Source: Flavobacterium soyae (GTDB taxonomy: Bacteria > Bacteroidota > Bacteroidia > Flavobacteriales > Flavobacteriaceae). From it: a DNA stretch of 64,000 nt. The stretch is taken from the NCBI RefSeq assembly GCF_021245985.1, contig NZ_JAJQXA010000014.1, positions 43,973 through 107,972 on the forward strand. The letters are read 5' to 3'. Shown piece by piece: positions 1 through 9,459 of this stretch. Numbering within the stretch: the first letter of the stretch is position 1; each line of letters opens with the position of its first letter. The position numbers and the translations under genes were made by a program. The notes beneath the pieces were generated by a model, which made no database searches, was not told the origin of the DNA, and saw only the letters and a list, made by a program, of their open reading frames with translations.

Positions 1-95
1 AAATTAGATATAGTTATTATATACTTAGTTTCTTGAGCAAAGCTAAATATGGAAATCAATAAAATTATCAACAAGTAAATCTTCTTCATAAACAC

Positions 96-2162
96 CTAAT
101 AAACAATAATTAAAACTTCTTCTTTTGCAGGACTGTTACTTTTTAAACTTGGAATTAAGTGATATTCATATTCCATGTTTATTTTTAGATTTTTATCATC
201 CAGAGTAAAAACATCTCCATTTAATTCTTTCCATAAAGTTGGAGGCGCTCCTTTGAGATTTTTATAAATACTTAAACCGATCACCTTGTCTTTGCTTTTG
301 TTATAATCCCAAGTCAGGGTTATTTTTTTGTTTTCCCTATCAGGTAATCCTTGTAGAAATGAAATTATTTTTACTGGTGTAAAGTCTAAAACCTGTACTG
401 TAATCGTAGAATGATCTAATGATGACCATAAATTACTTCTGTCTTTAGCCAGAATAGCATATTGGTATGTTTTCTTATTCTCTACTCTGTCATCTGTAAA
501 TTCCTGAATCGTATCGTTTATTTGTTTTATTTCCAGCCACTTTTCCTGTCCTTTTTCCCTTCTTCTTAAACTGTATCCAACTACATCTTCACTGTAGCTG
601 CGAATCCATTTTAAATGCACTTTGCCATCTTTATTATCATAATCTTTAAAAATAGGTGCAGCTGGCGGAATTTTATCCGGTTTGTCTAAAACCAATACAT
701 CAGATGGCTCTGAAATATTAAATCGCATATCTTCGGCAGCAATTCTGTAATAAACTTTGCTGTTTGTCATTTTCAAGCTCACGCTGTCTTTAAAAGTCGT
801 ACCTTCATAAGATTTATGATAAATATCTACAAATTCCTCGTTTAGGTTATTTGCTTTTAATATGCGGTAGCCGCGTAAATCTTTTTCCTGATTTGGCTTC
901 CATTTTAATTTTACCGTTCCGAGACTATCAATTGCACCTTCTAACCCAATTGGTTTTGCGGGCGGAATAGAATCTACTGGCTGCACCAGCATACTTTGAG
1001 AAGTTAATCGCTGATTATTTTTGCCCACAACAGATATGGTAAAATAATTGGATGGAAATAAATTTTCTTTATAATTTAGTTTTCGTTCTGATGGAGAGAT
1101 TATTTTAGAAACAACTTTGTATGGGCCTCTATCGTTATCTGCCAAATTGATTTCGTACCCTTGAATAAAACTTTCTGATTCCTTAGGATACTCCCATTCC
1201 AGATTGACTTCATTTGAATTAATGATATTATAGTCAATCAGCCTTGCCGAGGTTACTATAGCGTCTACTCCTTTTACAGTAATAGGTTTGGTTATCTCTC
1301 CTTTTTCTCCAAAAGAAGTTATGCCATATAGTCTATAATGATATATTTTATCGTTGACACTAAGTGTATCCACATAATACATAGTTTTTGACGGATGATC
1401 TTCCTTATCATTTAAATTGACAAGAGCTGTATTTGATATTGGTGTGTAATTTATTCCGTCAGAAGATTTTTCAACCATAAAAGAGGTATAAATTCTCTTG
1501 AAGGTTTCGTAATCCCAGGAAAGCATTACTTTTTTATCATCTGGAACTGCAATAAAATCTGCTGGCGCTGGTAAAGCTGTATAATCTTTTAGACCAATAA
1601 CATATGATGATTCTTTTACTTTTGGAGTTTCAAATACACTTACCTGATAAGCATATACTTCATTCTTTTTTACATTGGCATCAACAAATCCCCAACCTGC
1701 TTTTTCCGCTCCTTCAAAACTCATATCTGCGGCATACAAAGCAAATGTAAAACGCTGATCAAGCTCATCTGCCATACTTACAATTTTAGACAACTCTCCC
1801 TCTTTTGCTCCTGTTACTTCAAAACTTTCGCCATATATCGATTGCGCTATAATAGCTGCGTTATTGTCTTTTTGTACTATATCTAACCAAGAATCTAATG
1901 GTTCCGGCATTAATGGTTTTGGCGTAAGCAGTATTTTTTCGGGTTTGGGTAAAATAATCCCATCTCGTAAAACTGTAGTTCTGGTAATTATAAATCCTTT
2001 TTTATTTGCTTTTTGCCATTCTATTGGAGAATTAACTGCCCAGCGAATCAAAATTTTATCTTTTTGAGCACGGGCATTGACCATGACAGCCGGACTCTTA
2101 AATTGAGAGTATGATAACGATACAAATAGTAAAAGAAGTAAAAGAAGTTTATTTTTTGACAT
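96..2162 (-). CDS. Exported multi-domain fibronectin type III protein
   Basis: The 688-residue product starts with a signal peptide (KLLLLLLLFVSLSYSQ, residues about 5-20) and is expected in the periplasm or on the surface. From about residue 200 it holds roughly five FN3-like sandwiches at about 200-300, 305-400, 403-500, 502-595 and 600-685. Each opens with a PPAKP/PPAAP-type strand followed by V.L.W, as in KVMLSWDYE, TVKLKWKPN and KVHLKWIRS. Residues 20-200 are not recognised. There is no lipobox, catalytic motif or T9SS C-terminal signal at the end (EVLIIVY). FN3 arrays usually act as adhesive or spacer modules; the substrate is unknown. It may be co-transcribed with the lipoprotein gene upstream on the same strand, but a strong hairpin lies between them. 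Confidence 0.75.
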   Translation of the reverse strand: MSKNKLLLLLLLFVSLSYSQFKSPAVMVNARAQKDKILIRWAVNSPIEWQKANKKGFIITRTTVLRDGIILPKPEKILLTPKPLMPEPLDSWLDIVQKDNNAAIIAQSIYGESFEVTGAKEGELSKIVSMADELDQRFTFALYAADMSFEGAEKAGWGFVDANVKKNEVYAYQVSVFETPKVKESSYVIGLKDYTALPAPADFIAVPDDKKVMLSWDYETFKRIYTSFMVEKSSDGINYTPISNTALVNLNDKEDHPSKTMYYVDTLSVNDKIYHYRLYGITSFGEKGEITKPITVKGVDAIVTSARLIDYNIINSNEVNLEWEYPKESESFIQGYEINLADNDRGPYKVVSKIISPSERKLNYKENLFPSNYFTISVVGKNNQRLTSQSMLVQPVDSIPPAKPIGLEGAIDSLGTVKLKWKPNQEKDLRGYRILKANNLNEEFVDIYHKSYEGTTFKDSVSLKMTNSKVYYRIAAEDMRFNISEPSDVLVLDKPDKIPPAAPIFKDYDNKDGKVHLKWIRSYSEDVVGYSLRRREKGQEKWLEIKQINDTIQEFTDDRVENKKTYQYAILAKDRSNLWSSLDHSTITVQVLDFTPVKIISFLQGLPDRENKKITLTWDYNKSKDKVIGLSIYKNLKGAPPTLWKELNGDVFTLDDKNLKINMEYEYHLIPSLKSNSPAKEEVLIIVY

Positions 2163-2192
2163 TTAAAAATGTAATTATTTCAATAAATAGAA

Positions 2193-2231
2193 AAAGCAAA
2201 CACTTCAACTTAATATTGAAGTGTTTGCTTT
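2193..2231 (-). terminator. Rho-independent terminator hairpin
   Basis: A 15-bp perfect stem (AAGCAAACACTTCAA and its complement) with a 7-nt loop sits in the 83-bp gap between the lipoprotein gene and the FN3 gene. It ends in a T-rich run on the minus strand. It probably ends transcription of the lipoprotein gene and separates it from the FN3 gene. Confidence 0.75.
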
Positions 2232-2245
2232 TATATAAGTTTAAA

Positions 2246-3004
2246 TTAATAAACGTACTGAACAGTTTCAGTATCAGTTGAACCAGAAAGTTTTGTTATT
2301 TTTTCTGTTGGATAATTATTCACATCATATGTATAGGTAGATATATATGTATCTGTATGAAGATTACCTTGAGATCCTGAAGTATCAACCTTTTTAATTA
2401 TGTTTTTAACAGCTGGCTCTTCATCTAATAATAAATTCCAACCTAAAATATTTTTTAAGGGACTATTTTTAGTATCGTATTCATATATTTCCACAGTTTC
2501 AAATTTATCGTACAATCTTTCTGCTTTTATTAAATTACCATCTTTGTATGTTAATTTTCCCGTTTGCTGAAATTTTACTTCAAGACCTGTTTTAATGTTA
2601 ACTTTAAACTGTTCGTAAGAAATTGTACCGTCAGCATTATGCGTATATTTAGTTTTACTATTATGATCATCGTCATATTTTTCAATATAACTTGTCATTA
2701 GTCCATCAGTATAGCCATATTCACTAGTGTCTTTTAACAACCCTGTCTCATCAAAGTATTCAATTTTGGTTATTAAATCTCCAGTATAAGTATACTTAGA
2801 CACGGAACCATCTCCTTCTGTCACACTAACAATTTTATTACCACTATAATGATATTCTTCTGTAAGACGTTCTCCATCACTATAAGTCGTAGTTATTTTT
2901 TTAACTAACATTGGAGAAACTGAATCTGATGAATCATTATCATCTTTTGAACAAGAGGTAAATACCAATAATACGGTGCTTAATAAGCATACTAATTTTT
3001 TCAT
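2246..3004 (-). CDS. Lipoprotein with YD/RHS-like repeats
   Basis: The 252-residue product has a lipoprotein signal peptide (MKKLVCLLSTVLLVFTSC, Cys18 as the lipidation site) followed by an acidic Ser/Asp linker (SKDDNDSSDS) typical of Bacteroidota surface lipoproteins. The rest is a chain of short beta strands with YD-type repeats: YHYSGNKIVSVTEGDGS, YTYTGDLITKIEYFDE, YGYTDGLMTSYIEKYDDD and YEYDTKNSPLKNILGWN. This resembles the small exported DUF4595-like proteins of Bacteroidota. No enzymatic motif is visible and the role is unknown. It is monocistronic, with terminator hairpins on both sides. Confidence 0.75.
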   Translation of the reverse strand: MKKLVCLLSTVLLVFTSCSKDDNDSSDSVSPMLVKKITTTYSDGERLTEEYHYSGNKIVSVTEGDGSVSKYTYTGDLITKIEYFDETGLLKDTSEYGYTDGLMTSYIEKYDDDHNSKTKYTHNADGTISYEQFKVNIKTGLEVKFQQTGKLTYKDGNLIKAERLYDKFETVEIYEYDTKNSPLKNILGWNLLLDEEPAVKNIIKKVDTSGSQGNLHTDTYISTYTYDVNNYPTEKITKLSGSTDTETVQYVY

Positions 3005-3128
3005 GGTTTTGATTTTAAATTAATTAGCAAATCTAAAGATCAAAATAGGAGTAAAGCTCCACTAGAAGCCTAAATTATAACAAAATAAGACTTGTTAATT
3101 TATTATTAACTACTGATTAAATGCACAA

Positions 3129-3162
3129 AAAAAACGCTAAGAAATCAAATTCTTAGCGTTTT
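3129..3162. terminator. Bidirectional terminator hairpin
   Basis: The stem AACGCTAAGAA pairs perfectly with TTCTTAGCGTT around a 6-nt loop. It is flanked by an A run on the left and a T run on the right. It lies just past the ancestral stop codon of the topoisomerase remnant and may be that gene's original terminator. Confidence 0.65.
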
Positions 3163-3168
3163 CATTTT

Positions 3169-4830
3169 TTAGTCTAAAACCAAACCTATCTGACCATCGT
3201 CATCTAATTCTGTTTCAACAGGATCATCTTCTGATACTTCTGGTCTTTCAGGAACTTCTTCAACTGGTTCTTCATAAGGTAAAGAATCTAAAAGATTAAC
3301 TTGTCTTAATTTTTCAGTTGTTAGTTGATTTCCTAATGCTTTAGGTCCTTTTATAGCAATAAAATCCTCTACATCGATATGTAAATCTTCTTTTTGAACT
3401 CCTTTTACTTTTGCATAAACTAATTGTGCTACCGGGCGATAATCTGTTGATACAATCTCTAATTGAGAATTTGGATGGTCCGTTATAAAACTTTCCTCTT
3501 TATCTGTTTCGACCAGAAAACGTTTTAAATAATATCACTCTTTTTCTCCATCATAATAAATCGCTGAAACTGGTTTTTTAGGATTAAATTTCTCCAGAAT
3601 AATCATATCTTCATCAAAATGAGTTGATAATTCCGGAATGATAACCTTCAATTTACCGGTTTGATTAATGATTAAGATTTTATCACTTGGTTTAAATTCG
3701 CCTAATAATTCTCCTCTTGCATCAACGTTTAGACGTTTTACAGTATCATCAAACCAAACTTTTCTTGGCAATAAAGTCGAAATTCCTTTCTCTTTTAATT
3801 CGATTTTCTTGATTGGATATTTAGTAACTAAACTTCCTTTTGAAGCACGTCCTTTGATTGCTAGTTTGGCAAAATCGATATCAAACTTCAATTTCTTGAT
3901 AGTTCCAATCTGACGCAATAAAATTGTTATTACCTCAGCTTCTCCATTTGGATTATGTGAAAAATAAACAACTTGAGAACCTGCAGTTTCATTCGTTAAA
4001 TCATAAGGTTTATCACGTGTTACTCCAGAAACATTGAAGCCTTTGATATATGAAGAGCCTGATTTTCCGTCACGATAAATCATGTTATAAATGGTGCGTT
4101 TATCGTTTTTATCAAAAACAGCAGCGTGTATAATATCTTTTCCGATAAAGGTTTTGGCGTCTACTTTTGTAATCATCAATGTCCCATCTCTTAAAAACAC
4201 GATAACATCATCAATATCCGAACAATCGCCTACGTATTCGTCTTTCTTTAAACTCGTTCCAACAAAACCTTCTTCACGGTTTAAATAAAGTTTTGTATTT
4301 CTTAAAACAACTTTTGTAGCCTCAACGTTATCAAAAACACGAAGTTCCGTCTGACGTTCACGACCTTTACCATATTTCTCTTTTAATTTTGTAAAATAAG
4401 TAATTGCAAAATCAGTTAAATGTTCTAGATTATGCTCTACTTCTTTCATTTCCTCTTCTAGCCTTGAAATTAATTCGTCGGCTTTATCAGAATCAAAACG
4501 CGTAATACGAATCATCGGGATTTGAGTCAGTCTTTGTAAATCGTCGTCATTGATTTCTCTAACGAATGACTTTTTGAAAGGCTCAAAACGATAGTATAAA
4601 TACTTATAAAGTGATTCTCTGTCTCCATATAATTTGAAGTCGATATACATTTCTTCACGAATGAAGATTTTTTCTAAAGTAGAGAAATGCCACTTATTTT
4701 TTAATTCTTCTAATTGAATTTCTAACTCCTGACGAAGTAAAAAAGCTTCAGATTTCTCTGTAGCTTTTTTTATTTTACGGCATTTCTTTGAGATTAAGCA
4801 TTGATAGTAAAATATTATTGTCAATAACAT
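3169..4830 (-). pseudogene. parC: Topoisomerase IV/gyrase subunit A remnant (5'-truncated, in-frame stop)
   Basis: The open part (3535-4830) encodes the C-terminal half of a GyrA/ParC-family subunit. It has the coiled-coil segment (LLRQELEIQLEELKNKWHFS) followed by beta-pinwheel repeats (RDGTLMITKVDAKTFIGKD, IGTIKKLKFDIDFA, GELLGEFKPSDKILIINQ). The winged-helix DNA-cleavage domain with the catalytic Tyr is missing, and homology fades near 4775 into repeat DNA. A TGA at 3535-3537 stops translation. The same frame continues open for 121 more codons to a natural stop at 3169-3171, reading YYLKRFLVETDKEE... and ending DDDGQIGLVLD, which looks like a genuine acidic topoisomerase tail. So both ends are damaged. 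An intact copy is expected elsewhere in the genome. The first residues of the open frame (MLLTIIFYYQCLIS) are probably not native. Confidence 0.85.
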
Positions 4831-4857
4831 AAAGCCTATTTCTGTAAAACCTTAATT

Positions 4858-5314
4858 AATTCAAGCTGCTAGTTAATAAAGTGTAGTCCCTACGGGCAAT
4901 GTCATTAAGTTAAGAGGAAATTTATAAAATTACTTAACAGTTTAATTAAGAAAGTAATTAGAAAAATCAGTTTTTATCAGCGTTTTCGCTTTAGCGAATC
5001 AGTAAAATCAGCGTCTAATTGTGACGCGGATAAAACAGATTTACTTCGTAAAAACGCGGATAAACACGGATTTGATTTGCAATAATTTTATTTTCTAAAA
5101 GCTTAACTTAATAACATTGCCCGTAGGGACAAAAATTGACATGAATAAACTGATTTCTAACAATATATAATCTCTCCAAGATATTTTTTGTTGCTCCGTT
5201 AGGAGCTAAATATTGCAGCCGAATAATAAAATCTGCCAGAAAAAATATTCCGTAGGAATTAAACTTTTTTAGAGCCGATTTATTTATTGAATTATTAAAC
5301 TAGCAACTTGAATT
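4858..5314. repeat. Three-layer nested inverted repeat (~457 bp)
   Basis: The outer arms are 4858-4874 and 5298-5314 (ATTCAAGCTGCTAGTT against its complement, one mismatch). The middle arms are 4886-4914 and 5102-5130, 29 bp with one mismatch, containing GTCCCTACGGGCAATGT. The inner arms are about 4962-4985 and 5051-5073 (ATCAGTTTTTATCAGCG against CGCGGATAAACACGGAT, imperfect). The arrangement suggests stepwise insertion of palindromic, non-coding dispersed elements into each other. It abuts the broken end of the topoisomerase remnant. Confidence 0.8.
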
Positions 5315-5682
5315 ATTTATAATATTTAAGAATTATAAAAAGAACTTAAATCTTTAAATCCGAAAAAGCTTAAATTATAATCATTTTCAGACAGAACACA
5401 TTAAACATACCCACTTTAAACATATAAAAATAAAGTAGTTATACCTGATTTACTTATTCTGTTCTAAATTATTTTTATGCCAAAGCTGCCTCATTAGATA
5501 AGTCAAATTTTCAGGAAACATCAAATTTGTTGTTTCAATTCATATTTAAAAATTGAACAAATTAATTTTTTCCTTATTAAAATTTTTGAATGTTTTTTCC
5601 TTCAAACCCTTGTTTTTACTAAGAATTAAAACAAAGCCACAATATCAGCACAACTAATTAACAACCAATACCTTAAACAAGT

Positions 5683-5709
5683 AAAAAAAGGGGAAAATTC
5701 CCCTTTTTT
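5683..5709 (+). terminator. Hairpin with U-tract upstream of the eCIS operon (terminator or attenuator)
   Basis: AAAAAAGGGGAA pairs with TTCCCCTTTTTT around a 3-nt spacer, giving an intrinsic-terminator shape on the + strand. No + strand gene lies upstream within this window. It therefore either insulates the eCIS operon from read-through or lies in a long 5' leader as an attenuator 163 bp before the first start codon. Confidence 0.55.
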
Positions 5710-5871
5710 CGTACCCTTACATTTTTCTAATTTAGTCAACTCTATCAGCCTTGTTTTCTTTACAAGTTTAAAGCACACTCAAAAGCCTATCCTTATTTTT
5801 AATCTGCGCCCAGAATCTAATTCCTTTTCAGTAAAATTTCATTTAGTATTTATAATAAATTTTATCAAAAG

Positions 5872-6474
5872 ATGATTTTTGAAGTAATACAAATAATTAC
5901 AGAACAAGTAAACAACTATCTCGAGGAAATTGGGCTGGACAAATCTGTTGTTCCTGAAAATATTGCTTTTTTAGAATCTCAAAATGATGATATAGCCGAC
6001 GCATTAAAAAATGCCGTGGCACTTACGATAATTAATTTAGATGAAGAAGCTACTTTAAAAAACTTCCCAAATCATACTATTGAAAATACTAAAACAATTT
6101 ATAAAAACAATATCGTCAATTTAAATCTGTATATCCTTTTTAGTGCCAACAGAGACAAATATGTCAATTCACTTAAGGACATTTCAAAAATTATCGAATT
6201 TTTTCAAGGAAAAAGACTTTTTACTCAAGCCAATACTATTTATAACCGAAACAATATTGCAATGAGCAATGTAGACAACTTTAGATTTACGGTTGAACTC
6301 TACACTCCCACTTTTGAAGAGTTAAATTATATCTGGGGAACATTAGGCGGAAAACAGCTTCCGTCTGCCTTATATAAAGTCAGCATGATACAAATTGACC
6401 GCAATATTGCACAAGCAGAAGGACAGCTTATCGGTGAGTTCACCGGAATAACCAAAAGAAAAGAACAGTCATGA
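5872..6474 (+). CDS. eCIS terminal cap protein, DUF4255 family (Pvc16-like)
   Basis: The 200-residue product matches the pattern of the DUF4255/Pvc16 N-terminal domain family. It has an N-terminal helix (IFEVIQIITEQVNNYLEE), a core strand NAVALTIINLDEEATLKN, a conserved IVNLNLYILFSAN strand and the closing LYKVSMIQIDR segment. In PVC and Afp particles this protein forms the terminator that caps the sheath-tube end distal to the baseplate. It is the first gene of the eCIS operon here, where Pvc16 is last in PVCs. It overlaps the next gene by 4 nt (ATGA), so the two are translationally coupled. The family assignment is by motif; the capping role is known for the family. Confidence 0.85.
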   Translation: MIFEVIQIITEQVNNYLEEIGLDKSVVPENIAFLESQNDDIADALKNAVALTIINLDEEATLKNFPNHTIENTKTIYKNNIVNLNLYILFSANRDKYVNSLKDISKIIEFFQGKRLFTQANTIYNRNNIAMSNVDNFRFTVELYTPTFEELNYIWGTLGGKQLPSALYKVSMIQIDRNIAQAEGQLIGEFTGITKRKEQS

Positions 6475-7307
6475 GTTATTCTTCTACATATGGATTGTTA
6501 TTTCAAGTAACGCTTCTTCATAATTATTTTTTGAATAACGGAGAAGAAACTTTTGCAAGTATGACAAATGCTGATAAAGAAAAAATGATGCAGCAATTTA
6601 GTGCAGATGCATTTATAGCAGTAATGCCAGCTTTAGAAACCAATACTGTACTCAAAAACTACAAAATGGTATTCAAAAAAACTAAAACAGGTTTCGGAAT
6701 ATATATTAAAATGAAAGATGAATTCGACCCATTTATTAAAGTCCCTGCTGATTTGAACCTAAAATTTTTAATCAAAATCAATGATTATCAATTCGAAAAT
6801 TATACTAATCTGGACTTTGTCCTTAATCAGGTATTCTTATTTAGCAACGTTAGACCTTTAACTGAACCGGTCTCATTTGAATATCTTCCTCTAATAAATG
6901 ACAACAAGTTAATTTCAAACGATTATTTAGTATCTGAAGAAACAACTGCCAACTTACTTTCAACACTGCAGCCGTCAGAACAGCAAAATGTCTTTGGAGT
7001 TATTTCTCTTACCGCTAAAGGTGACAACAGCTCAGGAAATATTATAGACAATTCGGATAAAATGATAAGTCCAAATTTTAAAATTCATTTTGACAATCGA
7101 AAAACGTTTTGGAGATACATCAACCGTAAAGCAGGAACCATAATTAAAACTACTGCAGCAAAGCCATTAACGCGATCTGGTTTTGTAGAAATTGACCCTG
7201 TTAACGATCTGGAGCCTTCACAACCGGCAGAAAGTCAATACCCAAATCCCTCTGTAAAATCAATAACAAAAATCAATAGTGATTACTATTCGGAAATATT
7301 TATTTAA
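6471..7307 (+). CDS. eCIS-associated protein of unknown fold, cap/adaptor candidate
   Basis: The 278-residue product has no signal peptide or transmembrane segment. It opens SSTYGLLFQVTLLHNYFLNNGEE and contains strand-rich text around residues 60-130 (VLKNYKMVFKKTKTGFGIYIKM, LKFLIKINDYQFENYTNLDF). This looks like a beta-rich structural protein. I do not recognise a named domain. Its start overlaps the Pvc16-like gene and it precedes the sheath gene by 21 bp, so it is most likely a structural component working at the capped end, for example an adaptor between cap and sheath-tube. That role is inferred from position only. Confidence 0.6.
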   Translation: MSYSSTYGLLFQVTLLHNYFLNNGEETFASMTNADKEKMMQQFSADAFIAVMPALETNTVLKNYKMVFKKTKTGFGIYIKMKDEFDPFIKVPADLNLKFLIKINDYQFENYTNLDFVLNQVFLFSNVRPLTEPVSFEYLPLINDNKLISNDYLVSEETTANLLSTLQPSEQQNVFGVISLTAKGDNSSGNIIDNSDKMISPNFKIHFDNRKTFWRYINRKAGTIIKTTAAKPLTRSGFVEIDPVNDLEPSQPAESQYPNPSVKSITKINSDYYSEIFI

Positions 7308-7328
7308 TAATTAAAAAACAAATCAATT

Positions 7329-9431
7329 ATGGCAACAACTTACAAAACGCCTGGGGTATATGTTGAGGAAATCGTAAAGTTTCCTCCTTCTGTTGCCCAG
7401 GTAGAAACAGCGATTCCTGCTTTTATTGGCTATACTGAAAAAGCCACGAACAAGATTAATGGAGATTTGAAATTGAAACCAACAAGAATAACATCTCTTT
7501 TAGAATACGAACGCTTTTTTGGCTTTGCAAAACCAGAGACAACAATTAGTGTTACCATTAATGATGTTTCAACTGATAATGGAGACACAAGATCTATTGT
7601 TGTGGACCAGCCAACTTCAAAACAGCCTTTTTTAATGTATTATTCATTGCAGCTGTTCTTTGCAAATGGCGGCGGTCCTTGCTACATTATTTCGGTTGGG
7701 CGTTATGGAAATGATTTAGATGAGGAAGACGCTCCTGTCACAACAATCAATAGCATTGCTAAATTGGCTGAAGGATTAACAGAATTAGAAAAAGTAGACG
7801 AACCAACACTAATTCTTTTTCCAGATGCAACAAAAGTAAGCGGAATAGATAAAGCTAATTTCTACGGATTATATAATAGCGCATTAATGCAATGCCAAAA
7901 TCTTCAGGACAGATTTACCATAATAGATACTTTAAGTTATGATGAATCAAGCCCAACAGATCCAAATATAGATGATTTAAGAGGTGTAATTAGTGCTGAA
8001 AAAGACACTGTTAAATACGGAGCTGCATATTATCCGCACTTAGAAACCATCTTGGACTATGCTTTTGACAGCAGTAAAATTATATTAAAACATTACTCTT
8101 ATACGGCAAAAGCGTATGATAAAATTGCTGAGGGGCTAATATCTATAGAAAGTCCAACTTTAGGGATTGATGCAACTGTAGCTAAATTGATTAGCGTCAC
8201 AGCTACTGTTCCTCCAGATATTTCTGGTCAAATTAGTGATTTATTTTTACAGATGTACAGTAATGATGCAACTGGTTTTGATTTAGGCGGAACCTTTGTC
8301 AGCAATCCTGCTAAAAAAACAGCTTTCCTGAATAAACTGAATGTTCTTCTTACTTCTTTAGAAAGTTTGTCTCTTTTAAGAAATTCTTTAAACGATGAAG
8401 CAAATGCCGCAATCAGCACAATATCTGATGAGGATATGGTTATTGCAAACAACATCACAAGTGCTTTGACTACTTTTAATTCGAATTTTACTACTGCAAA
8501 TAAAATTGACTCCGTATATAAAAATTTAAAAACATTAAAGAAAAAAATACAGGACGAGAACGCAGTGGCAAAACTGCTTAAAATTGTATCAACAGATGCT
8601 GTAAGTTTTGATAAAGAATTAAAAAAACTTGTAGACTATACTCCTTTGACTACTCAAACCGCAATTACGGTAGTTACAAATAATTTTTCCACTATTAAAG
8701 CAGACCTGCTTGCACTTTTAAATGCGATTAAATCTGTTAGCGGAAAAGATGTAAATAACGGAGCATTAAACGGAAGAAAATTAAGCACTTTAGAAACTAT
8801 CGACAATGCAACTTTTAATAAGATACTTACTGAAATTTACAACCTGCCGATAATACTTCCTCCAAGCGCTGCTATTGCGGGAGTTTATGCCAGAGTTGAT
8901 AAAGACAGAGGCGTATGGAAAGCACCTGCGAATGTAAGTTTGAACTATGTCATAAAACCAACCGTAAAAATAACAAATACCATTCAGGACAACTTAAATG
9001 TTGATACTGTTGCAGGTAAATCTATCAACGCTATCAGAACATTTACCGGCAAAGGAACCTTGGTTTGGGGATCAAGAACCTTAGCCGGTAATGATAGTGA
9101 ATGGCGCTATGTACCGGTTCGACGCTTTTTTAATATGGCCGAGGAATCTATTAAAAAAGCAACCGAACAGTTTGTTTTTGAACCTAACGATGCCAATACC
9201 TGGATAAGAGTAAGAGCTATGATTGAGAATTTCTTAATTCTTCAATGGAGAGCCGGAGCTTTGGCCGGGGCAAAACCAGAACAAGCATTTTATGTTAGAA
9301 TTGGGCTGGGACAAACCATGTCTGCTATGGATATTTTAGACGGTAAAATGATAATCGAAATCGGTATGGCAGTAGTTCGTCCGGCTGAGTTCATCATACT
9401 TCGTTTCTCTCACAAAATGCAGGAATCTTAA
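7329..9431 (+). CDS. Contractile sheath protein (Pvc2-like), enlarged
   Basis: The N-terminus (YKTPGVYVEEIVKFPPSVAQV, then TAIPAFIGYTEKA) and the C-terminus (residues about 575-700: SEWRYVPVRRFFNMAEESI, FEPNDANTWIRVRAMIENFL, GQTMSAMDILDGKMIIEIGM) are classic phage-tail/eCIS sheath sequence. So is PPSAAIAGVYARVDKDRGVW near residue 510. Subunits polymerise around the tube and contract to drive it into a target. At 700 residues it is much longer than usual sheaths (often 350-500). The excess is a Ser/Thr/Asn/Leu-rich, mostly helical insertion at about residues 255-500, between AAYYPHL and the PPSAA motif. This is the only sheath gene in the cluster, whereas PVCs carry three. Confidence 0.93.
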   Translation: MATTYKTPGVYVEEIVKFPPSVAQVETAIPAFIGYTEKATNKINGDLKLKPTRITSLLEYERFFGFAKPETTISVTINDVSTDNGDTRSIVVDQPTSKQPFLMYYSLQLFFANGGGPCYIISVGRYGNDLDEEDAPVTTINSIAKLAEGLTELEKVDEPTLILFPDATKVSGIDKANFYGLYNSALMQCQNLQDRFTIIDTLSYDESSPTDPNIDDLRGVISAEKDTVKYGAAYYPHLETILDYAFDSSKIILKHYSYTAKAYDKIAEGLISIESPTLGIDATVAKLISVTATVPPDISGQISDLFLQMYSNDATGFDLGGTFVSNPAKKTAFLNKLNVLLTSLESLSLLRNSLNDEANAAISTISDEDMVIANNITSALTTFNSNFTTANKIDSVYKNLKTLKKKIQDENAVAKLLKIVSTDAVSFDKELKKLVDYTPLTTQTAITVVTNNFSTIKADLLALLNAIKSVSGKDVNNGALNGRKLSTLETIDNATFNKILTEIYNLPIILPPSAAIAGVYARVDKDRGVWKAPANVSLNYVIKPTVKITNTIQDNLNVDTVAGKSINAIRTFTGKGTLVWGSRTLAGNDSEWRYVPVRRFFNMAEESIKKATEQFVFEPNDANTWIRVRAMIENFLILQWRAGALAGAKPEQAFYVRIGLGQTMSAMDILDGKMIIEIGMAVVRPAEFIILRFSHKMQES

Positions 9432-9459
9432 TTAAATCATCATTAAAAAAATATAGATC

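Larger units (their letters stand above)
4831..5871. other. 1-kb intergenic region with nested repeats and a leader hairpin
   Basis: No convincing gene is present on either strand. The left half (4858-5314) is built from nested inverted repeats, described separately. From 5140 to 5270 there is a shorter palindromic motif of the kind seen again near 61.7 kb (GCTCCGTTAGGAGC, TTCCGTAGGAATT). From 5320 to 5680 the DNA is AT-rich without recognisable structure. The right end holds a hairpin (5683-5709) and about 160 bp of leader before the first eCIS gene, where the eCIS promoter should lie. I could not identify a convincing TTG/TAnnTTTG pair. Confidence 0.7.

Noticed and set aside
3535..3537. Possible selenocysteine or programmed read-through at the TGA of the topoisomerase remnant
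   Set aside because: No SECIS-like element is evident and the copy already lacks its N-terminal catalytic domain, so a plain nonsense mutation in a decaying copy is simpler.
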